From contig OZ345377.1 in NCBI GenBank assembly GCA_977006965.1, positions 744,001 to 808,000 of the forward strand: DNA of 64,000 nucleotides, given 5' to 3'. The DNA is from Phymatolithon calcareum. Lineage: Eukaryota; Rhodophyta; Florideophyceae; Hapalidiales. A program made the position numbers and the translations under genes. The number at the start of each line of letters is the position of its first letter. The first letter of the stretch is position 1. Shown here piece after piece: positions 41,594 through 50,902 of the stretch. The notes beneath the pieces are model-generated. The model did no database searches. It was not told the DNA's origin and saw only the letters and a list, made by a program, of their open reading frames with translations.

Positions 41594-42437
41594 ACGCAGA
41601 GTTCTTATCTGAAAATTCATTCAAAGTACGATTGCGTGGTGACGATATTTCCCCAAGTTCACTTGCGAAAACTTGCTGCTTGGACGTCCGCTAAGCTGCG
41701 AAGAAAGGGGCGAAAAGATATTAGAGTGACAGAGCTTATTAAGTTTTCCCGGCCCTTCTTCTTCAAAAAAAGGGATGCTGGTCGGCCGAATACCTCCGGT
41801 TGATTTCATTCAGTGTGCAGCGATGTGAAAAAGGAGACATATACTCTGCGCAGTAGCGCTGGTCGCTCGAGTCGAGCGGCTCGACCAAGATTCTGTCGAT
41901 CCCATGAATGACCACAGAAGGCACACTGCGTCAAAGAGATTTTGAAGACGAGATGGCCCACGGAATGGCAGATTTGTGCTGTCATGTGGGAGCCTATGCC
42001 TGTATAAGGCGCATTGCATGTGCGGATTCATAATTGGTGAGTACTGACTCTGTAGAGATTCAACAAGTGCGCCCATAGTTCAAAGGGGCTATCTATCTAT
42101 TCTGGCGATTTTCTAGGTTTTTAGCTGGCTGTTATTCTCTACTGCCCACGCAGAGTGTTAGCAGAACATGACGCAGCGAAGTTTTTGTGAAGTGCCGGGC
42201 GAGCAACTCATTGATAGCATTTGACACGCGCATTACTTGTCAACGTTCAGTCGCTCCAGAACGTATATTTGCACTTGAGTGCAGTGTTGGACGCAACGTT
42301 ACCTCTAAGAAAAAAAATAAAACGATGACTGCAGAGGTCATGATGAATACTTTTGTTGCGCAAATCAACTGCAGAGTTTGAAAATGGTTATATGTTGATT
42401 TATTTTTTAAAATAAAAAAGCTCATGATTAACAGAGC
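41594..42437. other. intergenic, possible remainder of copy 2
   Basis: No gene is recognised. Confidence 0.35.
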
Positions 42438-44547
42438 AGCTTCTTGCTGTACGAGATGACAGGAAGCCCCATGAATTGCGCGAAATTCTCAGCCAATATC
42501 TCAGCGACATGCCATAGCACCGAAAAGTGGCAACCCGGACTAAGAAAATTCTCCTGTACAGAGGACATAAGGACAAAAATTGAAGCGGCTATCCGCAAAG
42601 CATCAAACGGAAAGGCACCAGGCTTAGACGAGGTGAAGGCTGAAATGCTAAAAGTCGATATATCGCTCAACGCCGAAGTGCTTACAGCCTTGTGGGAGGC
42701 CTGCGGGAGGTGTGGAGACACGCCTCTGCACTGGCAGAAAGCGCTCCTCGTCCCAATACACAAGAAGGGAGCACATGAGGACCCCGGAAACTACCGACCG
42801 ATTTCCTTGCTGAGCCACGCAAGGAAAATTATTGAGACAGCTATTGATATGAAGCTGCGCACAGTATACGCAAACCACTGCTATCAGCTTGGGTTCCAAA
42901 AGGGGAAGAGCACTGAACTGGCCATCCTAAGAGCTACTGAGCTACTAAAAGAGGATCAGAGATGTGTAGCAGTATTGGACCTTAAGGCTGCCTACGACAC
43001 AGTACCGAGAGTACACTTGGTGAACAGAATGAGACAAGTACTGCCCAAGGAGATCTGCGCAATGGCCGAGGCGTTCTTGACACCATCCTGGGTAGCAACA
43101 ATTGGTGATGCGAACAGAAACTGGTTTCTAGTGGACAGGGGAGTCCCACAAGGGTCCCCTCTCAGTCCAAGCCTCTACAACATCTTCAAGGATGAATTCG
43201 CAGAGCGAATGAGCCGGGCATCAAAAAACTGGGCTGAAGTACCGGCTATCCTCTTCGCTGACGATGTTCTTCTCTCTGCGAAATCACCCGCGGTACTGCA
43301 AGGACTATTGGATATAGCTACCCAATGGGCACAAGAGCGAGAGATGACTTGGAACACTAAACAAGGGAAAAGCGAAGTCCTCGAATCAGAAGAAACATTG
43401 GGCAAGACATTCGAGCTAGCGAACAAGGTACTAGCACAAGTTCCGGAGGTCACGTACCTTGGAGTATCCCTAGACCCCGGAGGAGTCACAGATTCGTTAA
43501 TGATGCAACGACTAAAGAAATCAAGGACGGCCGTGTACGAGTTGCGTACACTGGGAGTGTTCAAGAAAGGGCTGAGTATACAGAAGTGTATTCAGATATA
43601 CAAGGCACTAGTACAGCCACGCTGGGAGTACGCAATGCACTTAACGCCCTGGACAGAAGACGTACAAAATGCTGTCAAGGAAGTAGAAGCATCATTCTTC
43701 AGTCAAGTATTCGGGCCACTGGCCCAAGGAAGGACGGATAGGCTCCGTCTCCTGTGCTGGATCCATGCGGCCGCACATCGACGAGAAATCTTGGCCTTCA
43801 AAATGCTGAGAAGGAACAAGGCGAAAGAACGTATGTATACAAATGAAGTGCCCGAAAGAAGAAACAACCATGAATGGCAGTACACGAGGAAAGATATCGC
43901 CGCGATGGAGACCAGAGAGCCGTTCGGTGAAGCGGTAAAGCATATCCAAGCAAACCAATCTTCGCAAGCACTTCGATCGAAATTTCTGGAAATGGAAGGA
44001 GACCGCCTAGAATCTAAGCGGAAAAGAAAGATACCATACGACAATACAAGAGAATTGCCGGCAATCCTCAAGTTCCCCAAGGTGAAGCACAGACAACTCG
44101 CGCTGCAGTATGCCTGTGGAAGATTCCCACAGGTGCCAACAACAAGTATGACTGAAGAATTCGGCACCAGAGCCAGAGAGCATATGGAGACCCTTGAACG
44201 CACGCTAGCAGGGTACGAACTCGAAGGAGAAAAACGACTGGAAACAGAAAAGGCGCTAGATGAGCTCTTACTATTTAGCAAGACACTCATAGAACGCATG
44301 GAGAACGAAGAAGGCCTGTATTAATCCGCAGAATGCAAGGCAAAAAGTGGTCGAGTCCAAACACCAACAATCCCGTAGAGGACTAAGATAGGACTACTTG
44401 GAGTCCTGAGTTTTCCCGTCTGCCATTCTGGTGGACGTTTTGTGAGCTACACAAAGGTAGGTAGCACCAGAGGAAGCCTTGCCCATATCTTCGGAAGTCT
44501 GTGGGGCTTTTAAATAAACTTGAAAGGAAAAAAAAGCTTCTTGCTGT
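42438..44547 (+). mobile_element. 5'-truncated LINE insertion with 13-bp target duplication
   Basis: AGCTTCTTGCTGT occurs at 42438-42450 and 44535-44547. The insert (42451-44534) begins inside the LINE, just before the reverse transcriptase, and ends with a 3' UTR and an A-rich tail. The perfect duplication and an uninterrupted RT ORF point to a young insertion. The endonuclease part is absent because of 5' truncation. Confidence 0.9.
42456..44324 (+). CDS. LINE (non-LTR) reverse transcriptase and C-terminal region, 622 aa, intact
   Basis: RT motifs are in order: GKAPGLDEVKAEML, NYRPISLLSHARKIIE, FQKGKSTELA, LDLKAAYDTVPR, GVPQGSPLSPSLYNIF, the catalytic box LFADDVLLSAK, GKSEVL and YLGVSLDP. 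The thumb and C-terminal part include PRWEYAMHLTPW, RKRKIPYD and FGRFPQ-like (CGRFPQV) words shared by the LINE fragments at 53-58 kb. No apurinic endonuclease precedes it. The first ATG in the insert is 42456, and the frame is open to the 5' junction. It encodes reverse transcriptase for target-primed reverse transcription, but this truncated copy cannot move on its own and probably has no promoter. Confidence 0.85.
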   Translation: MTGSPMNCAKFSANISATCHSTEKWQPGLRKFSCTEDIRTKIEAAIRKASNGKAPGLDEVKAEMLKVDISLNAEVLTALWEACGRCGDTPLHWQKALLVPIHKKGAHEDPGNYRPISLLSHARKIIETAIDMKLRTVYANHCYQLGFQKGKSTELAILRATELLKEDQRCVAVLDLKAAYDTVPRVHLVNRMRQVLPKEICAMAEAFLTPSWVATIGDANRNWFLVDRGVPQGSPLSPSLYNIFKDEFAERMSRASKNWAEVPAILFADDVLLSAKSPAVLQGLLDIATQWAQEREMTWNTKQGKSEVLESEETLGKTFELANKVLAQVPEVTYLGVSLDPGGVTDSLMMQRLKKSRTAVYELRTLGVFKKGLSIQKCIQIYKALVQPRWEYAMHLTPWTEDVQNAVKEVEASFFSQVFGPLAQGRTDRLRLLCWIHAAAHRREILAFKMLRRNKAKERMYTNEVPERRNNHEWQYTRKDIAAMETREPFGEAVKHIQANQSSQALRSKFLEMEGDRLESKRKRKIPYDNTRELPAILKFPKVKHRQLALQYACGRFPQVPTTSMTEEFGTRAREHMETLERTLAGYELEGEKRLETEKALDELLLFSKTLIERMENEEGLY

Positions 44548-44905
44548 CTTCCATATTTATCTCTCTGCTAGCCTCCTAATATGTCCTTAATCCAAATTTC
44601 TCTCCCTGTGAGGGCTCGAGTGAGTCTTTTACATTCATATTCTGTTTCTTGGTCCATCTCCATGCACCGTAGTGTGCATGTTGTTCTTCGAACTGTCCGA
44701 GTTATTGATGGAATCAAGATCAATATTTGGTACCGGCTACCCCAGAATTTATTATTTTAAATAAGAAATTCTGGGGTAGGGGTTATTAATTGTTTTGAAT
44801 TTTAATACTCGTTATGCAAAAGGCATTTTGTTGTTAAAAACTTCAAAAAATTGTAAACGCTTAATTTCAAATTTTGTAATTTCCTTTGAGTTTACTTTGT
44901 ATTTT
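44548..44905. other. intergenic with a 13-bp hairpin
   Basis: At 44738-44778, TACCCCAGAATTT is followed after 15 bases by its exact complement. No gene is seen. Confidence 0.5.
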
Positions 44906-45015
44906 ATTGGCCATTCTGGCGGACGTTTCGTGAGCTGCACAAAGGTAGGTAGCATCAGAGGAAGCCTCGCCCATATCTTCGGAAGTCTGTGAGGCTTTTT
45001 TAACTAAAAAAACAA
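44906..45015 (+). mobile_element. LINE 3' UTR and tail, second copy
   Basis: It closely matches 44421-44530 (CATTCTGG-x-GGACGTTT, CACAAAGGTAGGTAGCA, TCTTCGGAAGTCTGTG) and ends in an A-rich stretch. It is a heavily truncated copy of the same LINE as the intact one, abutting a minus-strand LINE at its right. Confidence 0.7.
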
Positions 45016-46280
45016 CGAGCTCAACCAAAGCACCGGGCCTAAAGTACTTCGCTAAAACTGATTTTCTCCACAAAGGAGCTCTGTTGAAAAGAAATCTCAG
45101 GCGTGTCAACCGCGCAGTTCTGTCCCTTATACGTAGCACTCCTGATAGTTCATTCGGCTCATAGACCGGGATTTTAACTGTCCGTCCCTCTTCTTCCAAT
45201 GTCCATATTTTTGCTGCTTCCCGTATGCGTCCGGTTTTTGATACCATACCTTCTTCTGCTTGTTTTAGAGCTTCGTTGAGGTGCTTCTCTTCTCTAAGAT
45301 GCCCAGTATCCTTTGAAACATCTTCCAGATCTTCTTATCTTCCTTAGTATTCTTCTAAGAGCTCAAGGTACTTCTTCCGTCTTACCAGGCTTAAGGCTAA
45401 CCTTTCAGCCTAGTGCGCTCTCCTCATCTGTGGGCTGGCGAGTCGGCAGAGCACTCGCATCCGCTCTCTTCAATGTTCGGCATATTTTCCGAAAACGTAC
45501 TTGAAGAAAAGACCTTCTGCTGCTTCGATTGCCGATAACAGACGTTTGGTGATCGAGGTCAGGTGAATGGCATATCCCCATTTGGGGAGAATCAATGACT
45601 TGAAAATCTTGATGCAAGTGGCTCGCTGGAATCCTCTGACGTTCACGCCTATTTGGCGGAATTTTCGTATACATCCCACCGCATCCCGAACTCTTGAAAT
45701 TGCTCTATCGTCTGTGACTCAGTTGTTGTTCATACTGATCCCCAGGTAGGATAGTCTCCAGGCCTGATGCAGCTCTTTTCCTGCAAGGAAAAAATTCTTC
45801 TTTGGGAGGCCTTTGTACTTAAGGACCTCACTCTTTCCTGGCTTTGTGTTCCATTTCATGGAGTTCTCGACTGCCCACTTCGTGGTTATGTCCAATAGTT
45901 TTTGCAATCCTTTGGCATTCTTTGCCTGAAGAAGAACATCATGAGCAAATAACTTCGCTGGATGTTCAGACACAGTTCTTGGTACTTGGGCGACGGCTTC
46001 GGCGAACGTACCCATGAATATATTGTACAGTCATGGACTGAGGAGGGGACCCTTGGAGAACATCTCGGTCGATAATGTACCACGTTTTTGTTTCGTCTCC
46101 TGCCGACGTGATCCACGACGGTTTCATCAGGTAAGATACCATCCTTGTCATGTATGTCGGTGGCTTGTTCTTCAGTCGTTCAAGGAGGATATCCCTCGGG
46201 ACGCTGTCATAAGCTGCAGATAAGTCGAGTACAGGAACGTACGTGTGGCCATTTTGCATAGTTCTTTTTGCGCGAAGTAT
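45016..46280 (-). pseudogene. dead LINE, RT and C-terminus (duplicate A)
   Basis: Read on the minus strand it has LDLSAAYDSVPRDILLERLK (about 46250-46190), a broken GVPQGSP box (DVLQGSP), LFAHDVLLQAK in place of F-A-D-D, GKSEVLKYKG and LSYLGISMNNN, then a stop. C-terminal words follow in other frames (WGYAIHLTSITKRL; LFNRAPLWRKSV). The first catalytic aspartate of the RT box is a histidine, and several stops and shifts are present. From 45261 to about 46280 it is nearly identical to 54691-55710. Confidence 0.8.
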
Positions 46281-47264
46281 GCGCGACCTCGACCATTGTG
46301 TTCTCCGCAGGTAATACGCTTGATAGTGCCACAGCATACATTTGCGACACTTCTACTGTTATTATCTGCTTCACGGAGCATGCTGATGACATCTCTGAGC
46401 TTGGCGCTGTTGATGCGCTTGGTAGCGAGAAGCTTTCATTTGCAAAAAATAAATGAATCTTATTCTCTCAATTGAGGGAAAAGTAGCCCTCAATTGAGAG
46501 AATTTTCGGTCAAATAGTGCATAAAAAAGGTAGAAGATCTGCGCAAGGAGAGACCCGAAGAGGTACTCAAATTTTTGAACAATGAGAACTTGCTTTAGGG
46601 TAAATGCTGGCGTTAAACTACTGTCTTCTGCGATATCCGGGGGTAGCCAATTGTGAACTCGGAGCATTAGCATGTTACGCGGGACGCGGTTAAAAGCAGA
46701 CTGTAGGTCAAGGATAGCGACTAAGCGGTGACCTGTTTTCATCGTGCTTGTTGACATCAGAATCGCAAGTTTAGTCCCTTCATTCCTCTGGAATCCCTAT
46801 TTGAATCGTTGGAATTTGTACCGTTGACGTATAGCAGGGTCCATCACCGCTTCAATGCATTGCGTTCCGGAATTTTAGGTATGTTGGCATTTCGTCTGGA
46901 TGCTTAGTTCGCATCGCCTTCCGGTATAATCTGCTTCTTTTCTTTTGCCTTATTGTCCAGCACTCGCTTCCACAATGGCCTGTATCGGGCCGGGCGCCTG
47001 CGCTTAGTTCTCCAAGGCTTTGCTAACGGACGTCGGAACTAATCGTATCACTTATCAAGTTTCTCCTGCTTTTCGCAGGATTTCAGCTTGTCCATCAACT
47101 CGGTTCCCCAACCTGTTATTGCGTCGGAAGCAATTTTGGCGCTCTCTGCGCTCTTTCTCGCTGTCGCCGATACGAAGGACACGATGTACGAGGGGCCCGT
47201 TTTGTATGTTCTATCCTCGTGATGACCGGGATGTTTGTAGCTCTTATTCCATCCCATATATCAT
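46281..47264 (-). mobile_element. further LINE fragments on minus strand
   Basis: 46757-46620 encodes GHRLVAILDLQSAFNRVPRN, an RT motif of a second LINE family. At 46780-47060, minus frames contain linker-type wording before an RT (for example LWKRVLDNKAKEKKQ). 47257-47048 adds a helical segment, possibly linker too. Nothing is intact. Confidence 0.55.
46462..46503. repeat. 17-bp perfect fold-back of the TIR-element palindrome
   Basis: ATTCTCTCAATTGAGGG, AAAAGTAG, then the exact complement. The right side is followed by GTCAAATAG, resembling the inverted end of the TIR family at 8.9 kb. It looks like a minimal fold-back derivative of that element. Confidence 0.7.
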
Positions 47265-47284
47265 TTGGCGTTTCCACTCCTTGA

Positions 47285-47350
47285 GGCGTCCATCGACTAC
47301 ATTGTGACCGAAGCGGTCGTGGGTTCGAGTCCCATTCTTCGCCCTTTTTC
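47285..47350 (+). ncRNA. tRNA-derived fragment with B box and T-run
   Basis: GGTTCGAGTCC (B box) lies in a 5-bp T-arm, GTGGG/CCCAT. A D-arm-like GAGGCGTC stands upstream and TTTTT just after. The 5' acceptor strand and A box are not recognisable, so it is not a complete tRNA. It is likely a tRNA-derived SINE or tRNA pseudogene. The antisense frame gives the familiar WDSNPRP. Confidence 0.4.
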
Positions 47351-47549
47351 AAGAATAGTAATCACTGGAAACATGTCAATGTTTCTGTTTCCTAAAGGGG
47401 ATCGGAACGTATCCACCGTTGCTTGGCAGATTTTCCAATTGCCGATTGCCGCCCATTAAACCAACACCGCGCAAGTATCACTAATAATTCTTAGGGAAGT
47501 ACAGGCGTCTTGGGAGATGGCAACCTCAAAGTCTTTATATTACTTTAGA

Positions 47550-47811
47550 AGTTCTTGTTCTTCTTTATTGCGGGTTTTTAAAGTTGTCCTAGAACAAATC
47601 CACATCCTTACGGCTACAGTAGACTTGAGCAGATACGGTTGTTACTTGATGACAAAGCAGCTCAAAGCTAAACAAAGTGCAGACCTTCAGGGCGCTTCAA
47701 ATTAATATCTCTACGCAGCCAAACTTCTGCCGCCATCCTTCAAAGAGATGGTCCTGGTAGGACACAATTAAGTATGCTCACAAGACCTGGTCATCTAGTT
47801 ACCTTCTTTCA
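47550..47811 (+). repeat. dispersed repeat G, copy 3
   Basis: Begins CTTCTTTATTGCGGG and ends GGTCATCTAGTTACCTTC, like 21000-21255. Its end has been copied back on itself; see the hairpin at 47787-47840. Confidence 0.65.
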
Positions 47812-47840
47812 TATGTGAAAGAAGGTAACTAGTTGACCAG
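47787..47840. repeat. 25-bp hairpin at the end of repeat G copy 3
   Basis: The arms 47787-47811 and 47816-47840 are complementary with one mismatch and a 4-nt loop, TATG. The left arm is the normal end of repeat G; the right arm is an inverted copy of it. Confidence 0.85.
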
Positions 47841-49549
47841 CTAAAAGGATATATCCTTTTGTTCTCTCTCCTATTTTCCTTGAGCTTTGCGGCACACTAC
47901 TCAGGGAGGAATCGATGTACTACCAAACTACCAGAAGTCGATAGTCTTCTCCCATGGCGGAGGCCAGAGCACAGCTCTTACCATGTCAAAAAAACCTGCA
48001 ATGAGGCGGGGAAAAATTCCGGAAAATATCCTTTATTCCTGATCCCTTCCGGAGTACTCTTCGGGTTCTTCAAGACGCTTTTTTGTATTACAAATCAGAA
48101 GCTCTCCGCTTGATGTTCTTTGTTTAGTGATCCCAGTCGACAAAAAACTCTTATTCGGTCCCGGCGTTGTATGGCAGATTTTCCTAAAACATTCTTGTAG
48201 ACCAAGCCCTCTGAGGACAATAGTATCTCAAGTATCGAAATTCGGGTATGTTGTAAATTAGAACAAACCAGCATTCAACTTGTAATGTGTCTCTCTGCAC
48301 GACTACAATGAAAACTCAATACGTTCATAACATTTTATCGGTAGCAAGAATAATGACTTAAGTGCAGACTGGTGTGATCAGTATGGCCTGCTGAACAAAG
48401 CCCAGGCAGAAGGATAAACAGCTTTTTGGAGGTGAACTCATCATCAATAGTGGTAGAATCCGCGATGTCAGGAATGTTTATTGAATGCTATTCCCTATTC
48501 AACTGTAGCTCAGTCTGGTCATTCATGACCTTCTTGAGTCTTATTTCTCTACTAACAAGTTGTTTACACTCATATACTACATCAGAAACCATCTGCGATA
48601 ATGATAAAATGCGTTGGAGCGCAATCAGCTCCATTACCGCAGCGAAACCAAAGTGCTCTCCGATGATACATTTCTCCACAATGGCACTCGATTTAATTAT
48701 CAGACTCAGATGTCTGTAAGCAATGCGAGTGCTCAGAGTTAATAGGTTGACTTACCTTGGAAGAGGATTTTAACTCTGTGATGCGATGCTTCTCCACTAA
48801 AACTACGCGGGAAACTGCTTAAGACTTCCGATCACTTCCACCCATGGGCTCTCTGCAAATATCATGCTACGAGTACCTGCATGCAGCTCGAAGAAGCTAT
48901 TTCGGAATTTAGATCCCCTATTCCTTTAGCTTATTCGGCCGCTGCATCATTGCGTGTCTAAAATTCACGGATGGAGAACAGTCCTCGTGCTACGCGTCGA
49001 GGATAGACATTTGCTAGCTAAAAGGCTCTCTTTGAGTATCGCCATGGATACTGTTGAGTGTTTTGACGGCCCATGCTCCTTGACTGTTGAACAACCGAAC
49101 CAGCATCGAAGACAGATGTGCCCTCAGGCGAGACTGGGAAAAACAAGAAGAACGCCGTGCCAGGAACCTTTCCAATAATGGTCTACCACACCAAGCAGTG
49201 AGAAAGAAGGCATAGAATCCTTTGCGCACAATGGTTTGGAGATCACTTCCAAAGAAATCCGCCGATGGCAGTCAAGGAGCATGGGCAGTTAGAACACTCA
49301 GCAGTATCGTGAAGAAGCCTACCAACAACATGGCCCGAGCCAATGACGAGATACTACGAAATTCTGATTTAGGCAACTAAAGTTTGGAATATAGTAGAGC
49401 GCTAAGAAACGTACCGACTTTCCTCAAGTTGGGACACATGACATCTTCTCCATAAAATCGTTTGATTGCGAAGTCAAGAAGAAACAATTTAACAGCCACA
49501 AACATTGTTTTGCAGGCTAGTACAGCTCAACCGAAGCACTTGCGCAGAT
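47841..49549. other. intergenic, no convincing gene
   Basis: The minus frame 48679-48488 is helical-looking but short; nothing else is notable. TGGCAGATTTTCC words at 47426 and 48170 hint at old duplicated repeat DNA. Confidence 0.35.
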
Positions 49550-49981
49550 TTACATCCGGTCCTCATACTTATCCATCAACTCCGCGATAAGCCTGGAAAA
49601 ACTATTAATTTCATCAGACAGAACCATTTCCGTGTTTTCCGCAATTTCCTTCTTCTCATCCACTGCTATCACGCATTCCTTCACTTCGGGATCGGCATCA
49701 TCTAGACTCTGTTCCATTCCGCCCTCGCTTTTTTCTACAGTGTCGTTCAACTCGTCCATGATGTTCTTGAAATCAACAATTTCCGATGCCAGAGCAGTCA
49801 GAGAGCTTTCGATGTCGTCCTTGGCGGCAATTGCAGTATTACCCTCGTCCTCGTCCACAAACTCGGCAACCTTATCTAAGTCTTCAAGCAAGTAACGATA
49901 ATTGTTCTGCCAGAACGGATGCCCATTGCGAAGCTTGCTGAGACACTCCTCCCTGGACTCAATAAAGTCAGCCATGTCCAT
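49550..49981 (-). CDS. hypothetical acidic coiled-coil protein (143 aa)
   Basis: ATG at 49981 in a good context (AACATGG); intact 143 codons. The product is rich in Glu and Asp and almost entirely helix-forming, with likely coiled coil over residues 45-80 and 105-140. It has one aromatic cluster near residue 24 (PFWQNNYRYLL). There is no signal peptide, membrane segment, zinc site or family that I recognise. A TATA box at the expected distance supports a real gene. Confidence 0.6.
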   Translation of the reverse strand: MDMADFIESREECLSKLRNGHPFWQNNYRYLLEDLDKVAEFVDEDEGNTAIAAKDDIESSLTALASEIVDFKNIMDELNDTVEKSEGGMEQSLDDADPEVKECVIAVDEKKEIAENTEMVLSDEINSFSRLIAELMDKYEDRM

Positions 49982-50042
49982 GTTGCGGGAAGTCTGAGCT
50001 GTTGCTCTGCGTTTTCCGTCCTACAAGGAGCTGGGATCAGGC

Positions 50043-50051
50043 GTATTTATA
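50043..50051 (-). promoter_or_regulatory. TATA box of the acidic protein gene
   Basis: TATAAATAC on the minus strand, about 62 bp upstream of the ATG at 49981. The spacing is the same as for the vWA gene. Confidence 0.6.
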
Positions 50052-50640
50052 CCGGTTTTGAGTATGTTATGCGTGGTGCTCCCTTAAATTCAAGAAATCG
50101 TTGTGCCTGAATTTGATCATTGTTCTCCGAGCAAAAAAAAGTTCAGAATAGCAGTACTTTAGTGCTATCTGGATGGAGAAAAATATGCAATGTAATTATC
50201 TTGATATAGAAGAGGAGCCGAACCAAAAGTAAATTCCTAGCGCTGCAAACAGTCTTGCAAATAAATTCTTTATTCTCTTTCCTTGTGCGTCTATGGTAAC
50301 GAAGTATAGCACCCAATTCTCTCTCTGTTTCCCAATCAAATCTTTATAAACGATTTGGTTTATAAAGATTTGATTGCTTGTCTTCAGAAGCCCTATGACA
50401 TCGTTTACGTAGAAAGTGCCAAATCTGTAACCGGGACTTGACGCGGAGAAGGTAAAATGGGTGAATTTATTCATTATGTCTGTAGAACTCCGAGTGCTCT
50501 TTGGAGTCCAATTCGGCTCCAAGAATTTGTGCCAGATCCCATAGCGACATCCGTAGCGACATCTTGTAACATAGCCAAGATCATCCCATGCTCCAATCGC
50601 ATGCAATGAGCTTCAGAGAGCTCATCGAGTTGGATGGGAG
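50052..50640. repeat. intergenic with a perfect 19-bp hairpin
   Basis: At 50333-50376, CAATCAAATCTTTATAAAC, loop GATTTG, then the exact complement. No gene is seen. Confidence 0.7.
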
Positions 50641-50902
50641 GTCACACTCAACTTTTTTTTTTTTAGTAGTATTTATTAAACGCTCTCAGTAACACTCTTT
50701 AGACTGTAAGGGAGATGCGTTTCAGTTGCTACAGCCTTGTAGCATAGTATAACATTCATATATGCTTCTTCCGCAAACTTGTATATCGTGGCCCTAGCTG
50801 CAAAAACCCACATCGGACGGATGTGGGAAAAGCTTAGAGTCCTCTATGCGCTCAGCGGCGATTCGAGCTCGCAATTCTTATCCTTTGTTGTCACACTCAA
50901 CT
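50641..50902 (-). mobile_element. 236-bp poly(A) retroposon (SINE or processed fragment)
   Basis: GTCACACTCAACT at 50641-50653 and 50890-50902 flanks 236 bp. On the minus strand the insert ends in AATAAATACTACT followed by a run of A. An inner segment, GCTCGAATCGCC, loosely resembles a pol III B box near its 5' end. There is no ORF. It is clearly a retroposed sequence; its source is unknown. Confidence 0.75.

Noticed and set aside
47260-47345. A complete tRNA gene
   Set aside because: There is no 5' acceptor strand pairing with the 3' end and no credible A box; only the T-arm and B box stand.
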